Of a DNA stretch of 64,000 bases, positions 44,614 through 53,685 are shown one piece after another. Under the pieces are notes generated by a model. The model worked only from the letters and a program-made list of their open reading frames with translations. It had not been told where the DNA came from and did no database searches. A program made the position numbers and the translations under genes. Source of the stretch: Seonamhaeicola sp. (GTDB taxonomy: Bacteria > Bacteroidota > Bacteroidia > Flavobacteriales > Flavobacteriaceae); NCBI RefSeq assembly GCF_028281565.1, contig NZ_JANQJQ010000015.1, positions 1 to 64,000 on the forward strand. The letters are read 5' to 3'. Position 1 is the first letter of the stretch. Each line of letters begins with the position of its first letter.

Positions 44614-45633
44614 TTACAGAGCACTTTTGAACTGCTCAAGGAAACGAACATCATTCTCACTTAACAAACGGATATCCCCTATTTGATGCAGCAACATGGC
44701 AATACGGTCAATACCCATTCCAAAAGCAAACCCGGAATATTCCTTAGAATCGATACCACAGTTTTCCAATACATTAGGATCTACCATACCACAACCCATA
44801 ATTTCCAGCCAACCGGTTCCTTTGGTAATACGGTAATCGGTTTCGGTTTTTAAGCCCCAATAAACATCTACCTCAGCACTTGGCTCCGTGAATGGGAAAT
44901 AAGACGGCCGCAACCTTATCTCAGACTTTCCAAACATTTCCGTAGTGAAATACTGAAGGGTTTGCTTTAAATCAGCAAAGCTTACATCTTTATCTATATA
45001 CAGACCTTCCACCTGGTGGAAAAAACAGTGCGAACGTGCCGAAATAGCTTCGTTTCTGTACACTCTGCCCGGTGAAATAGTTCTGATAGGCGGTTTGTTC
45101 TTTTCCATATAACGCACCTGTACCGAACTGGTGTGTGTACGTAATAAAATATCCGGATTGGTTTGAATAAAAAATGTATCCTGCATATCACGTGCCGGAT
45201 GATATTCCGGTAAATTCAATGCTGTAAAATTGTGCCAGTCATCTTCAATTTCAGGCCCTTCACTAACATTAAAACCAATACGTGAAAAGATATCTATAAT
45301 TTGATTTTTTACTATGGAAATAGGATGACGTGCCCCTATTTGGATAGGTTCTCCCGGACGCGACAAGTCTCCGTAAATACCTTTTACTTCTTCTTTGCTT
45401 TCAAGTTCTTCTTTTAAGGCTTCTACTTTGTCTTCCGCTGTCTTTTTAAGCTGATTTATGGTTTGACCAAACTCACGCTTTTGCTCGTTTGCCACATTTT
45501 TAAACTCGGCAAAGTAATCGTTTAAAATACCTTTTTTACCCAGGTATTTTATACGGAACGCCTCTACCTCTTCCTTTGTTTGTGCCTTAAACGCCTCGGC
45601 TTCTGCAATAAGTTCTTTTAATTTATCTACCAT
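44614..45633 (-). CDS. pheS: Phenylalanine--tRNA ligase, alpha subunit
   Basis: 339 aa with an N-terminal coiled coil (about 1-85) and class II motifs ([19 protein letters not shown], motif 2 near [27 protein letters not shown] (split), motif 3 [18 protein letters not shown]). It charges tRNA-Phe as the alpha half of an alpha2-beta2 enzyme. pheT is not in the window, so the subunit genes are apart, as is common in Bacteroidota. A -7 box TAAATTTG lies at 45660-45653. Confidence 0.97.
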   Translation of the reverse strand: MVDKLKELIAEAEAFKAQTKEEVEAFRIKYLGKKGILNDYFAEFKNVANEQKREFGQTINQLKKTAEDKVEALKEELESKEEVKGIYGDLSRPGEPIQIGARHPISIVKNQIIDIFSRIGFNVSEGPEIEDDWHNFTALNLPEYHPARDMQDTFFIQTNPDILLRTHTSSVQVRYMEKNKPPIRTISPGRVYRNEAISARSHCFFHQVEGLYIDKDVSFADLKQTLQYFTTEMFGKSEIRLRPSYFPFTEPSAEVDVYWGLKTETDYRITKGTGWLEIMGCGMVDPNVLENCGIDSKEYSGFAFGMGIDRIAMLLHQIGDIRLLSENDVRFLEQFKSAL

Positions 45634-45652
45634 GATATCCTTAAAATGATGG

Positions 45653-45660
45653 CAAATTTA
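45653..45660 (-). promoter_or_regulatory. -7 element of pheS
   Basis: TAAATTTG on the minus strand, 20 bases before the pheS ATG. Confidence 0.55.
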
Positions 45661-45731
45661 ATGATTTTTGTTAGAAATGCGTTAGTGATAGTCCCGATAA
45701 TTATGAGCATTAGAACTCTTACCATTTATGG

Positions 45732-45751
45732 ATTCCTGCCTTCGCAGGAAT
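45732..45751. repeat. REP-like palindrome
   Basis: ATTCCTGC CTTC GCAGGAAT, perfect 8-bp arms, flanked by GG and GAC as in the copy at 34512-34531. It is of the dispersed intergenic palindrome type. Confidence 0.65.
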
Positions 45752-45778
45752 GACAGAAAAGAAAAGAGACTTGCTGAT

Positions 45779-46135
45779 TTATTGAATAAATTCGGTTTCC
45801 AGAAAATAGTTCACTATAGCCTCTTTCATTAATATACTTTGTTCACCGGCTTTTAAATGTGGTAATTTTTCCAGCACTTTGTAATGTGGCCAACCGTCAG
45901 GATCTACAAAGTCCAGTTCATAATAACCATAAGGCACTAACAGCTTGCAAATGGCTATATGCATGAGGTCTAACTTCTGATCTTTTTTAAAAGTTCTGTC
46001 CAGTTGCCCAAGTTCTTGTACACCAATTAAATAGATGATGGCATCAAGGTCTAACGTGTCTCCGTCTGCAAACTGATCAGATAATTTTTCAACTACCTGC
46101 TCCCAACGTGCTTTTAATTCTTCGTCTCTGGACAT
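45779..46135 (-). CDS. Conserved-type cytoplasmic protein of unknown function
   Basis: 118 aa, all-helical look, acidic (LKARWEQVVEKLSDQFADGD, then DLDAIIYLIGVQELGQLDRT, YYELDFVDPDGWPHYKVLEK). No recognised enzyme motif. It is divergent from the cvpA gene; a -7 box TAACTTTGC lies at 46159-46151 on its strand. Confidence 0.75.
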   Translation of the reverse strand: MSRDEELKARWEQVVEKLSDQFADGDTLDLDAIIYLIGVQELGQLDRTFKKDQKLDLMHIAICKLLVPYGYYELDFVDPDGWPHYKVLEKLPHLKAGEQSILMKEAIVNYFLETEFIQ

Positions 46136-46150
46136 ACTAATTTTTAATTT

Positions 46151-46188
46151 GCAAAGTTAATAAACTAGGTAGGACTTATTTATATTTG
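46151..46188. promoter_or_regulatory. Back-to-back -7 elements of the 118-aa gene (-) and cvpA (+)
   Basis: Minus strand TAACTTTGC (46159-46151) and plus strand TATATTTG (46181-46188) both match TAnnTTTG and sit 16-17 bases upstream of the respective start codons. Confidence 0.6.
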
Positions 46189-46204
46189 TTTAAATTGAAA
46201 TATT

Positions 46205-46732
46205 ATGGGGGTTATTGATATCGTTCTGGGGGCTTTAATTCTGTTCGGCCTGATCAGAGGTCTGATGAAAGGGCTTTTTGTTGAAGTAGCATCTTTAGTG
46301 GCTCTGGTAGCCGGCGTTTACGGTGCTATTCACTTTAGTAATTTTGCTGCCGATTTTTTAATGGATAAAGTGGATTGGGAACAAAAATACATTAACATTG
46401 TAGCCTTTGCTATTACGTTTGTAGTGATTGTACTAACCATTGCATTAGCTGGAAAAGCACTGACGAAAATAGCTGATTTTGCAGCTTTAGGGTTTATAAA
46501 TAAGCTCCTTGGAGGTGTTTTTGGCGCTTTAAAAATAGCGGTAATCTTAAGTGTGATATTAATTGTTTTTGACAAGTTTAATAAGACGATCCCTTTTGCT
46601 GAAGAAGACGATTTGAATGCATCTGTACTTTACTACCCGGTTAAATCTTTAGTACCGACTATATTTCCCTATATTTTGGAGTTTGAGAATAAAGAACCTT
46701 CCGATACTGAAGAAATGAATAATGAAGCATAA
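46205..46732 (+). CDS. CvpA-family membrane protein
   Basis: 175 aa with four membrane helices and the family opening (IDIVLGALILFGLIRGLMKG), followed by a soluble acidic C-terminal tail. CvpA in E. coli is needed for colicin V production and purF-linked expression; the wider family has no settled biochemical role. It is a single-gene unit with its own terminator. Confidence 0.88.
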   Translation: MGVIDIVLGALILFGLIRGLMKGLFVEVASLVALVAGVYGAIHFSNFAADFLMDKVDWEQKYINIVAFAITFVVIVLTIALAGKALTKIADFAALGFINKLLGGVFGALKIAVILSVILIVFDKFNKTIPFAEEDDLNASVLYYPVKSLVPTIFPYILEFENKEPSDTEEMNNEA

Positions 46733-46758
46733 AAAAGCCACCAAAAAGGTGGCTTTTT
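46732..46758. terminator. Bidirectional terminator between cvpA and carbonic anhydrase
   Basis: AAAAAGCCACC / GGTGGCTTTTT, 11-bp perfect stem with A and T tails, placed between two converging genes. Confidence 0.85.
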
Positions 46759-46779
46759 ATTGATTATTATATCTAACTT

Positions 46780-47409
46780 TTAAAGCATTTCCACTTTCCC
46801 TGATGACAGCATATATACACCACCTGCAATTTGAATTTCACCGTTAGCTTCCATCTCATTTAAGATCGGGCTCCGCTCTTTGATCCTTTCTATGGTAAGC
46901 TTGACATTGTTCTCCACGGTTTTGGCAACAAATTCAGAATTTGATGAATTCGCTTCCCCTTCTACTTCATCAGCTGATTGTTTAACCGCCGGTAAAATGT
47001 TTGCCAACAAATCTGTGATATTGCCCAGTTCAACACCATCGCAGGCAGCTTTTACTGCGCCACAATGCTCATGCCCAAGTACCAGGATTAGTTTACTTCC
47101 GGCTACCTTACAAGAGTATTCCAAACTTCCCAATATATCTGTGTTCTCAAAATTTCCCGCAACTCTGGCAACAAAAATATCGCCAATGGCCTGGTCTAAA
47201 ACCGTTTCTACCGGTACTCTTGAGTCTATACATGATAAGACAACGGCTTTAGGAAATTGACCTCCAACGGTTTGCGATACTAACGCACCGTTGTCTACAG
47301 ATTGCATGTTGTTTTCAACGAATCTTTTGTTTCCTTCCAATAAATCTTCCAGAACACCTGCCGGTGTTAATGTATCCTGAACTGCTTTTGTAATTGCTTC
47401 GTTTTTCAT
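46780..47409 (-). CDS. Beta-carbonic anhydrase
   Basis: 209 aa. The zinc ligands C60, H113 and C116 and the Asp-Arg pair (D62, R64 in SCIDSRVP) are in place, with LGHEHCGAVKAA. It interconverts carbon dioxide and bicarbonate in the cytoplasm. It follows a SulP gene by 25 bases, the known SulP-carbonic anhydrase association that points to bicarbonate transport. It is the last gene of the minus-strand cluster. Confidence 0.95.
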   Translation of the reverse strand: MKNEAITKAVQDTLTPAGVLEDLLEGNKRFVENNMQSVDNGALVSQTVGGQFPKAVVLSCIDSRVPVETVLDQAIGDIFVARVAGNFENTDILGSLEYSCKVAGSKLILVLGHEHCGAVKAACDGVELGNITDLLANILPAVKQSADEVEGEANSSNSEFVAKTVENNVKLTIERIKERSPILNEMEANGEIQIAGGVYMLSSGKVEML

Positions 47410-47434
47410 AATTATCTTCTCTTATTAAGTTTAA

Positions 47435-49297
47435 TCAATGTTTATCTACTATATTTTCTTTTATCCATACCATACACTCATCAAAAGTGTCAAAAATATG
47501 TTCCTCCGGTACAAAATCCGGTATAATATCAATGCGCTCCATCATATAGCGCGGTTGACGTAATAAGTCGACGAATAGAAAATCGACCCCTTTTTTTCTC
47601 AGATCCAACAGCATATCTTCTAAAGCATATAACCCTGATTGATCCATGTATTGCATTCTGTCAAACCTCATGACCACTGTTTTAGCGGTATCCGGAATCT
47701 GAGCTGCCAATTGTTGGAAATCGCTTGTAGAGCCGAAGAATAAAGGCCCTTTAATGTGCTTGATGAATACCTCTTCTTTCAGGCTTTCCGGGAAACCAAC
47801 CTCGTCTTCCCAGGCTTCTTCCTTTAATGGTTTTACATCGGAGCGTTCGGCAGTTAAATCTCCTATTTTCTTCATAAACATTAAAGACGCTATCACTAAA
47901 CCAATACCTACGGCGTAAACTAAATTCCAGAAAGTAGATAAGATCAAAACTGTTAGCATGATTACAACCTCCATACTAAATTTGATAGGACCGATATTAA
48001 CATCTTTTGGTAAACTTGGTATAGCTTTTAAGCCTTTATAATCCATTACGCCAATACCCACTGTAACTAAAATACCGGCCAGAACAGCTGCCGGGATTTT
48101 AGAAGCTATAGGCCCTAACGCTAAAAGAATAATAAAAAGCAACAGACCGGCTATCATACCGGATAACCTGGTCTTACCTCCCGAAGTGATGTTTACCACC
48201 GTACGAATGGTAGCTCCTGCTCCGGGGATCCCTCCAAAAACGGCTGCAATACTATTACCAATACCCTGGCCTACCAATTCTTTATTTGGCTTGTGTTTGG
48301 TCTTGGTCATATTGTCTGCCACCACACTGGTAAGCAACGAATCTATAGCTCCTAAAAGCGACAAAGTAAGTGCTGTAAAAATATATGGCGTCAGATTATT
48401 TAATTTAAATTGGGTAAAGATTTCCATATTTAGGATTGGTAGTCCGCTGGGAATCTCTTCAATAGGTCTGTAATTTAATCCAAAGCCTATAGCAACTCCG
48501 GACATCACAATCAGTGCAACTAAAGTACTTGGAACCACCTTTGTGATCCGTTTAAATCCATAGATAATAAAAATAGTTCCTAAAGCCAGAGCCAGCTCTA
48601 ACCAGTTTATTTGTTTTATAGCTCTGGGCAGTACTTTAAGAGTTCCTAAAACACCCGAAGCATCTTTACCTGCTAATGTCTTACTTTCCATTAATATTTC
48701 TTCTTCAGTTATTCCATTAGCCCGCTTAATAGTCTCATTGAAATCTTCAAGAACTAAAATCCCTTCATTGGCTTCGTCCTCAATAATGTTTTCAAGAATA
48801 ACATCTTCAGCCTGAATTTTATACGTTTCTACAAGCTCTGCATCTTCCTTGGGGTAATAACCTATCGATGGTAAAATCTGAGTAATTAATATAATGACAC
48901 CAATGGCCGTCATAAAACCTGATACCACCGGATATGGTATATATCTAATATACTTCCCCAGGCCCAATATGCCCAGACCAATTTGCATTAATCCTGACAA
49001 TAAAAAGACGGTTAAAATTACAGGAAGTGCTTTATTTACATCTCCATCATTGGCTGCTATGATCCCGGCAATAATTACCATACTTACAGCCGTCATAGGC
49101 GCAGTAGGACCAGAAATCTGTGTATTTGTACCACCAAAAAGTGCCGCAAAAAAACTAATAAAAATAGCACCGTAAAGACCAGCACTAGGACCCAAGCCAG
49201 ACGATACCCCAAAAGCTAATGCTAAGGGTAACGCTACAATACCAGCGGTAATACCGCCGAAAGCATCGCCTTTAATGTTAGAGAATAAGTTTTTCAT
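47435..49297 (-). CDS. SulP-family anion transporter with STAS domain, probably bicarbonate
   Basis: 620 aa. It has about 12-14 membrane segments with the SulP opening (GITAGIVALPLALAFGVSSG) and ISGPTAPMTAVS, a soluble insert near residues 145-215, a second part GQGIGNSIAAVFGGIPGAGA, and a C-terminal STAS domain (about 505-615). The direct link to carbonic anhydrase suggests bicarbonate rather than sulfate as substrate. The middle insert is larger than in the second SulP at 50895. Confidence 0.9.
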   Translation of the reverse strand: MKNLFSNIKGDAFGGITAGIVALPLALAFGVSSGLGPSAGLYGAIFISFFAALFGGTNTQISGPTAPMTAVSMVIIAGIIAANDGDVNKALPVILTVFLLSGLMQIGLGILGLGKYIRYIPYPVVSGFMTAIGVIILITQILPSIGYYPKEDAELVETYKIQAEDVILENIIEDEANEGILVLEDFNETIKRANGITEEEILMESKTLAGKDASGVLGTLKVLPRAIKQINWLELALALGTIFIIYGFKRITKVVPSTLVALIVMSGVAIGFGLNYRPIEEIPSGLPILNMEIFTQFKLNNLTPYIFTALTLSLLGAIDSLLTSVVADNMTKTKHKPNKELVGQGIGNSIAAVFGGIPGAGATIRTVVNITSGGKTRLSGMIAGLLLFIILLALGPIASKIPAAVLAGILVTVGIGVMDYKGLKAIPSLPKDVNIGPIKFSMEVVIMLTVLILSTFWNLVYAVGIGLVIASLMFMKKIGDLTAERSDVKPLKEEAWEDEVGFPESLKEEVFIKHIKGPLFFGSTSDFQQLAAQIPDTAKTVVMRFDRMQYMDQSGLYALEDMLLDLRKKGVDFLFVDLLRQPRYMMERIDIIPDFVPEEHIFDTFDECMVWIKENIVDKH

Positions 49298-49364
49298 CTT
49301 TGTGATTGGTTTTTAGTTTAACTTAAAAACAAAAAGATAGCACTTTTAAATTTTTCTTACAAGC

Positions 49365-50042
49365 CTAAAAATTCACAAACGTTATTAAGTTGAATTGGTC
49401 TCTGCCTCCGGTTTCAAAAAACTGGTTCATATAACCTGCTTCTATTCTAATATTTTTATTAAGGGTATAGCCTAAACCACCATAAAGGCGATTTCTGTCA
49501 AAAACAGCACTCCTAGTATTTAAGAATATCTCATTATAGGCTGATAAATAAAATTTGCAGTTTTCCTTTTCCTTGTTTTTGAATGGCACTCTTAACGCCA
49601 AAAAATACCTAAAGCGCATTTTATAGTCACTTTCCACAAACCGTTGTTCAAACCTGTAACGGTGACTTAAACTGACGCTACCAATACTTTGTTTTGAAAT
49701 AAATTGCTGAAAAATACGGTGTTCATTAACCGAAACCTTATCATCAGTATCACCGACATAATTTTCAGAAAGAATGTAGCCGTAACCCAGTAATACATTA
49801 CTCTTGCCTTCATTGAAAGTATAACCCAGTCCGGTTCTTAAAAGCAGTTGTTCAAGGTCACCTGCCGCATCGTAATTTCTGTATTGAACTTCATGATGAA
49901 GGTTCCACTTCTGGTCTAATTTTTTACTACCAATGTAAATTAACCAGTTACCAAAATTACTGTCCTGACCTTGAGCCAATATTGGCAGCATTAGTCCAAT
50001 TACCAATGCTGCCAGATTAACGCTCCATACCTGCTTTATCAT
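49365..50042 (-). CDS. DUF2490-family outer-membrane-type protein
   Basis: 225 aa with a signal peptide (about 1-25, ending ILAQG). Alternating amphipathic strands (DSNFGNWLIYIGSKKLDQKW, LHHEVQYRNYD, IRIEAGYMNQF) and the final aromatic residue of VNF are typical of outer-membrane beta barrels. Its role is unknown. It lies inside the SulP-carbonic anhydrase cluster and may help anion passage or respond to it. Confidence 0.82.
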   Translation of the reverse strand: MIKQVWSVNLAALVIGLMLPILAQGQDSNFGNWLIYIGSKKLDQKWNLHHEVQYRNYDAAGDLEQLLLRTGLGYTFNEGKSNVLLGYGYILSENYVGDTDDKVSVNEHRIFQQFISKQSIGSVSLSHRYRFEQRFVESDYKMRFRYFLALRVPFKNKEKENCKFYLSAYNEIFLNTRSAVFDRNRLYGGLGYTLNKNIRIEAGYMNQFFETGGRDQFNLITFVNF

Positions 50043-50084
50043 AAAAATATTTTAATGAAACCCTGAGTTTTCAGCATTTAGCTA

Positions 50085-50888
50085 TCACCCGGTTAGCAAT
50101 AAAGAAACATGCAGCTTCTTTATTATGTTGTTTATATCCAAATTAGATACTGCCTTATTTTTAGAACCTATTTTATCTCTGTTAATACACAATAAATCAA
50201 TATTATTTTTTAATACGTAATTAGACAGGTTACTAACAGCGTTGTCATTGGGTTCAAAGACATATTCAATGGTGTCTTTTGATGCCAAATCACTATGGCC
50301 CTGGCCCGAACTATCTGTAGTCTTTTGAATTTTAAATGACTTTATGGGCTTTTGAGTCAAAGCCATTAATTTTTTTGCTAAATCTTTGTCAGATGAATGC
50401 TCAAAGTGGTTAAAAACACCTAAAGATAAGTCTTCATTATATCCTAAAACATGCTTATTGGAAGCTATAAGTACAATCCCTTTGTATTTTTTAAGAATAA
50501 ACTTAGTAAGTTTATCACCAACAAGCCTCAGGGTGTTAAACCTCTTTTTTCCTAAAACAATAATATCCGGATTGGCACTCTGTATATGTTCTTCTATTTC
50601 CCGCTTCACATTACCATAAATTAAATTATAACTTATATTTAATTCCTTATCCACAGATTTTACAATGCTTTCTATATGGTCTTTACTTGTAATATAATCT
50701 TTGTTAATAGTACGCATTGAAGACAGTTGGTTATCGTTTTTCACAATGTCAACTGGTTTTCTCACATGTAAAAGGTCAATATCTCCACCAATCATTTTGG
50801 CTAAATTGGCAGTGGTCTTTAAAACAGTATCCGAACTGTTTTTTAAATCTATTAGTACTAATATTTTGTATTTGTTATTATTTTTCAT
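50085..50888 (-). CDS. Universal stress protein-like (two-domain)
   Basis: 267 aa. Two UspA-like halves are seen: the first starts YKILVLIDLKNSSDTVLKTT and has NPDIIVLGKKRF, the second is degenerate (about 150-267). The usual ATP-binding GxxG loop is weak. It sits 6 bases after the SulP gene, suggesting co-expression and perhaps regulation of the transporter. Confidence 0.75.
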   Translation of the reverse strand: MKNNNKYKILVLIDLKNSSDTVLKTTANLAKMIGGDIDLLHVRKPVDIVKNDNQLSSMRTINKDYITSKDHIESIVKSVDKELNISYNLIYGNVKREIEEHIQSANPDIIVLGKKRFNTLRLVGDKLTKFILKKYKGIVLIASNKHVLGYNEDLSLGVFNHFEHSSDKDLAKKLMALTQKPIKSFKIQKTTDSSGQGHSDLASKDTIEYVFEPNDNAVSNLSNYVLKNNIDLLCINRDKIGSKNKAVSNLDINNIIKKLHVSLLLTG

Positions 50889-50894
50889 GATTTC

Positions 50895-52457
50895 TTAATT
50901 TAAACTTAAACTGGATGCCGGTCTTGTTTTAAAGAATTCTATAAAACTCTCCGGGTTTTCAACAACGCCTCTTTTAGAAACTAGTTTTATATCAATATTT
51001 CGCTCTTCGGCCTTAAAGGCAAAGTCATCTAATATTTCTATAATATCATTATCCAAATATCTTGTTTTTATGAGATTTAACTCTAAATAGGTATCCCTTG
51101 GTAAACTATCAAGCTCTTTTAAAATAGCTCCTTTGTTAAAGAATGTAACTTCTTCTGCAAGTGTCATTTTAATTTTGTGCTTGCCATTACTTTTATCTTC
51201 TATATGAAGGAAGTGAGAGTTTTGATAACTCTTCAGCAGAATAACAATGATACCTACGCCTAAACCTAAGCCAATGCCGTATAACAAGTCAATAAACACA
51301 ATACCGAAAACCGTAACGGTAAAGGGAATAAACTGTTTCCATCCTAATTCATACATCTTTTTAAATAATGCCGGCTTAGCTAACTTATATCCTACTATCA
51401 ATAAAACGGCCGCTAATACCGATAGTGGAATCAGGTTAAGTAATTTTGGAATGGCTATTACCGAAATAATCAGGAAGAAACCATGTATAATGGCAGACAG
51501 CTTTGTTCTTCCTCCCGATTGAATATTAGCCGAACTTCTTACAATTACTTGAGTTATTGGCAGGCCACCAATTAACCCGGAAAGCATATTACCCGTTCCC
51601 TGGGCTAATAACTCTCTATTGGTTGGGGTCACTCTTTTTAGCGGATCAAGTTTATCGGTAGCTTCAACACAAAGTAAGGTTTCCAGACTGGCCACCAAGG
51701 CAATAGTAAAGGCTACGATCCATACATCTCCCTGGAAAATGACACTAAAATTAGGAAATGTGAATTGACCAAAAAATGATGATACATCCGATGGAATTGG
51801 TACGCTTACCAAACTCTCCTCCTGAATTGCCAAGGTCTCTGAAGAACCAAAAACCGAATAAAAAATAATGCCCACTATTACTGCAACCAATGGGCCCTGT
51901 ATTAACTGAAAAATCTTTGCTTTTTTAGTTAGTACATTATTCCATAGAATTAATATACCCAAACCTATTGCAGCTATTAAAGCACTTCCCAAATTAATAT
52001 TCGAAAAGGAATTGAAGATTTGTTCAAAGGTCCCTTCTCCTTTTTCTGAAACATAACCCAGAAAGTAGGGTATTTGCTTTAAGATAATTATAATTCCTAT
52101 ACCGGTTAACATCCCTTTAATTACTGAAGACGGGAAATAATAACCGATGACTCCCGCTTTTAGGACTCCGAATAAAATTTGAATAGCACCGCCAAGCACC
52201 ACAGCTACCAAAAAGTTTTCGAAGCCACCAAGTGCTCCTATGGACGTTAATACAATAGCAGCTAATCCTGCAGCCGGACCACTTACCCCAATTTGAGATC
52301 CACTTAAGATCCCTACAATGATACCTCCTACTATTCCTGCAATTAATCCGGAGAACAGTGGTGCTCCACTTGCTAAGGCAATACCTAAACATAACGGTAA
52401 TGCCACAAAAAACACGACAATACTTGCCGGCAAATCATTTTTGATTGTTTTAAACAT
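50895..52457 (-). CDS. SulP-family anion transporter with STAS-like tail
   Basis: 520 aa. It has about 12 membrane segments with the SulP opening (ASIVVFFVALPLCLGIALAS) and GVSGPAAGLAAIV, plus GTGNMLSGLIGGLPITQV, and a short STAS-like C-terminus (about 420-510). This is the BicA/YbaR-type layout tied to bicarbonate uptake. It is first of the five-gene cluster with Usp, DUF2490, a second SulP and carbonic anhydrase. Confidence 0.9.
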   Translation of the reverse strand: MFKTIKNDLPASIVVFFVALPLCLGIALASGAPLFSGLIAGIVGGIIVGILSGSQIGVSGPAAGLAAIVLTSIGALGGFENFLVAVVLGGAIQILFGVLKAGVIGYYFPSSVIKGMLTGIGIIIILKQIPYFLGYVSEKGEGTFEQIFNSFSNINLGSALIAAIGLGILILWNNVLTKKAKIFQLIQGPLVAVIVGIIFYSVFGSSETLAIQEESLVSVPIPSDVSSFFGQFTFPNFSVIFQGDVWIVAFTIALVASLETLLCVEATDKLDPLKRVTPTNRELLAQGTGNMLSGLIGGLPITQVIVRSSANIQSGGRTKLSAIIHGFFLIISVIAIPKLLNLIPLSVLAAVLLIVGYKLAKPALFKKMYELGWKQFIPFTVTVFGIVFIDLLYGIGLGLGVGIIVILLKSYQNSHFLHIEDKSNGKHKIKMTLAEEVTFFNKGAILKELDSLPRDTYLELNLIKTRYLDNDIIEILDDFAFKAEERNIDIKLVSKRGVVENPESFIEFFKTRPASSLSLN

Positions 52458-52547
52458 AACATAAATATTTTTTTACCCTAAGAGATTATTTCAGGGTATT
52501 TGAAAATTAATTGAATGGCAAAAATGCCAGTAAAACCAGTATTTACG

Positions 52548-52844
52548 TTATGTTAACTCGGGAGGGGGAGAAATTAAATTTAAATGAGGTTTAGCGTATT
52601 TTTTATAGTAATACTCTAATTCACTTTCCATATTAGAAAAGGTAAAGGCCGTATCGGCGCAAAGGCTTTCAAAAAATAGCTTTTCTACGTCTTTATTTTT
52701 CTCATTGCCCTTTTCTTCCTCTTCAGAAGATGTATAAAAAATGGAAATGTCAACAGAATCATCTACCAATACAATGATTGATGGTGCCACCAAAAAAGAC
52801 ACAAAAACCAATGAAAAAAATATAGAAATAACCTGTCTTGACAC
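52548..52844 (-). CDS. Small membrane-anchored protein upstream of SulP
   Basis: 98 aa with one hydrophobic helix (about 6-27), an acidic stretch (TSSEEEEKGNEK) and a proline-rich end (ISPPPEL). No recognised family. It precedes the SulP cluster by about 90 bases in the same direction and may be co-transcribed with it. Confidence 0.65.
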   Translation of the reverse strand: MSRQVISIFFSLVFVSFLVAPSIIVLVDDSVDISIFYTSSEEEEKGNEKNKDVEKLFFESLCADTAFTFSNMESELEYYYKKYAKPHLNLISPPPELT

Positions 52845-52898
52845 CCGTTTTAAAAAATTTTAAAAAACAAATATATACTTTTTTTTGTTAAGGATATA

Positions 52899-53657
52899 TT
52901 AAAAATCGTTCAACAGCCTAATGTCCTCTGAAATTACCCAACCTGTTTTGCCATCGGAAAGCTCAATTTTATTCCAATCGTTATATACATCAATCACCTG
53001 GACCTTTGTTCCTTCGTGCAATCTGAAGGCTTCCTCGCTTCTTAAGTTAGGGTCGCTTTTAACTTTCGCTTCCTGCACAAAAACAATAGCCGGATTATCT
53101 TTCTTGTCTAAATTATATCTGTGAAATGCAAATACCAAGGTTACACAAACCAAAAGCAGAGCGGCTAAACTACCTATGAAGGTTAAGCGCTTAATAAGGG
53201 TAGAATACGCAAAATAATAGATCAGAAATAGGATAACAAAACAAAAAACCAGCGCCACCGATGCTTTAGCCCAATTATCGAAACTTAGGGTATTGGTCAT
53301 GTTTTTCACTAATCTTGAAACCCCTGCTTCCGGTACCACTTCAATGGCATCAATGGTCATGTTTCTGGCAAAAGCTATGTTGTTCTTAATATCGGCATCA
53401 TCAGGATCAAGCTTTAATGCTTTTTCATAATAATAGATACTGGGTGCAATATTATTAAGTTTATAATGTGCATTGGCTAAATTAAAATATAAATCGGCAG
53501 AATGATTATTGGTTTCTATAATAGCTGTGTATTTATCGATAGCTTCGGCATATTTACCATCATTGTACAACGCATTCCCCTGCTCAAATAAGGATTGATT
53601 TTGAGCAAAAGCACTAAAATTTACCAAAGCAATAATGATGTAAATTATATGTTTCAT
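52899..53657 (-). CDS. batE: BatE-like TPR protein with SH3 domain
   Basis: 252 aa from the ATG at 53657, which gives a normal signal peptide (KHIIYIIIALVNFSAFAQ). The longer TTG start at 53705 would overlap batD and spoil the signal. TPR repeats (about 22-95), a membrane pair (about 130-175) and a bacterial SH3 domain (about 190-250, TKVQVIDVYNDWNKIELSDG) follow. It is the last gene of the Bat operon, thought to help with oxidative stress tolerance at the envelope. Confidence 0.88.
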   Translation of the reverse strand: MKHIIYIIIALVNFSAFAQNQSLFEQGNALYNDGKYAEAIDKYTAIIETNNHSADLYFNLANAHYKLNNIAPSIYYYEKALKLDPDDADIKNNIAFARNMTIDAIEVVPEAGVSRLVKNMTNTLSFDNWAKASVALVFCFVILFLIYYFAYSTLIKRLTFIGSLAALLLVCVTLVFAFHRYNLDKKDNPAIVFVQEAKVKSDPNLRSEEAFRLHEGTKVQVIDVYNDWNKIELSDGKTGWVISEDIRLLNDF

Positions 53658-53685
53658 TAGATTCTTTACTTTGTTCAGGATGCTA

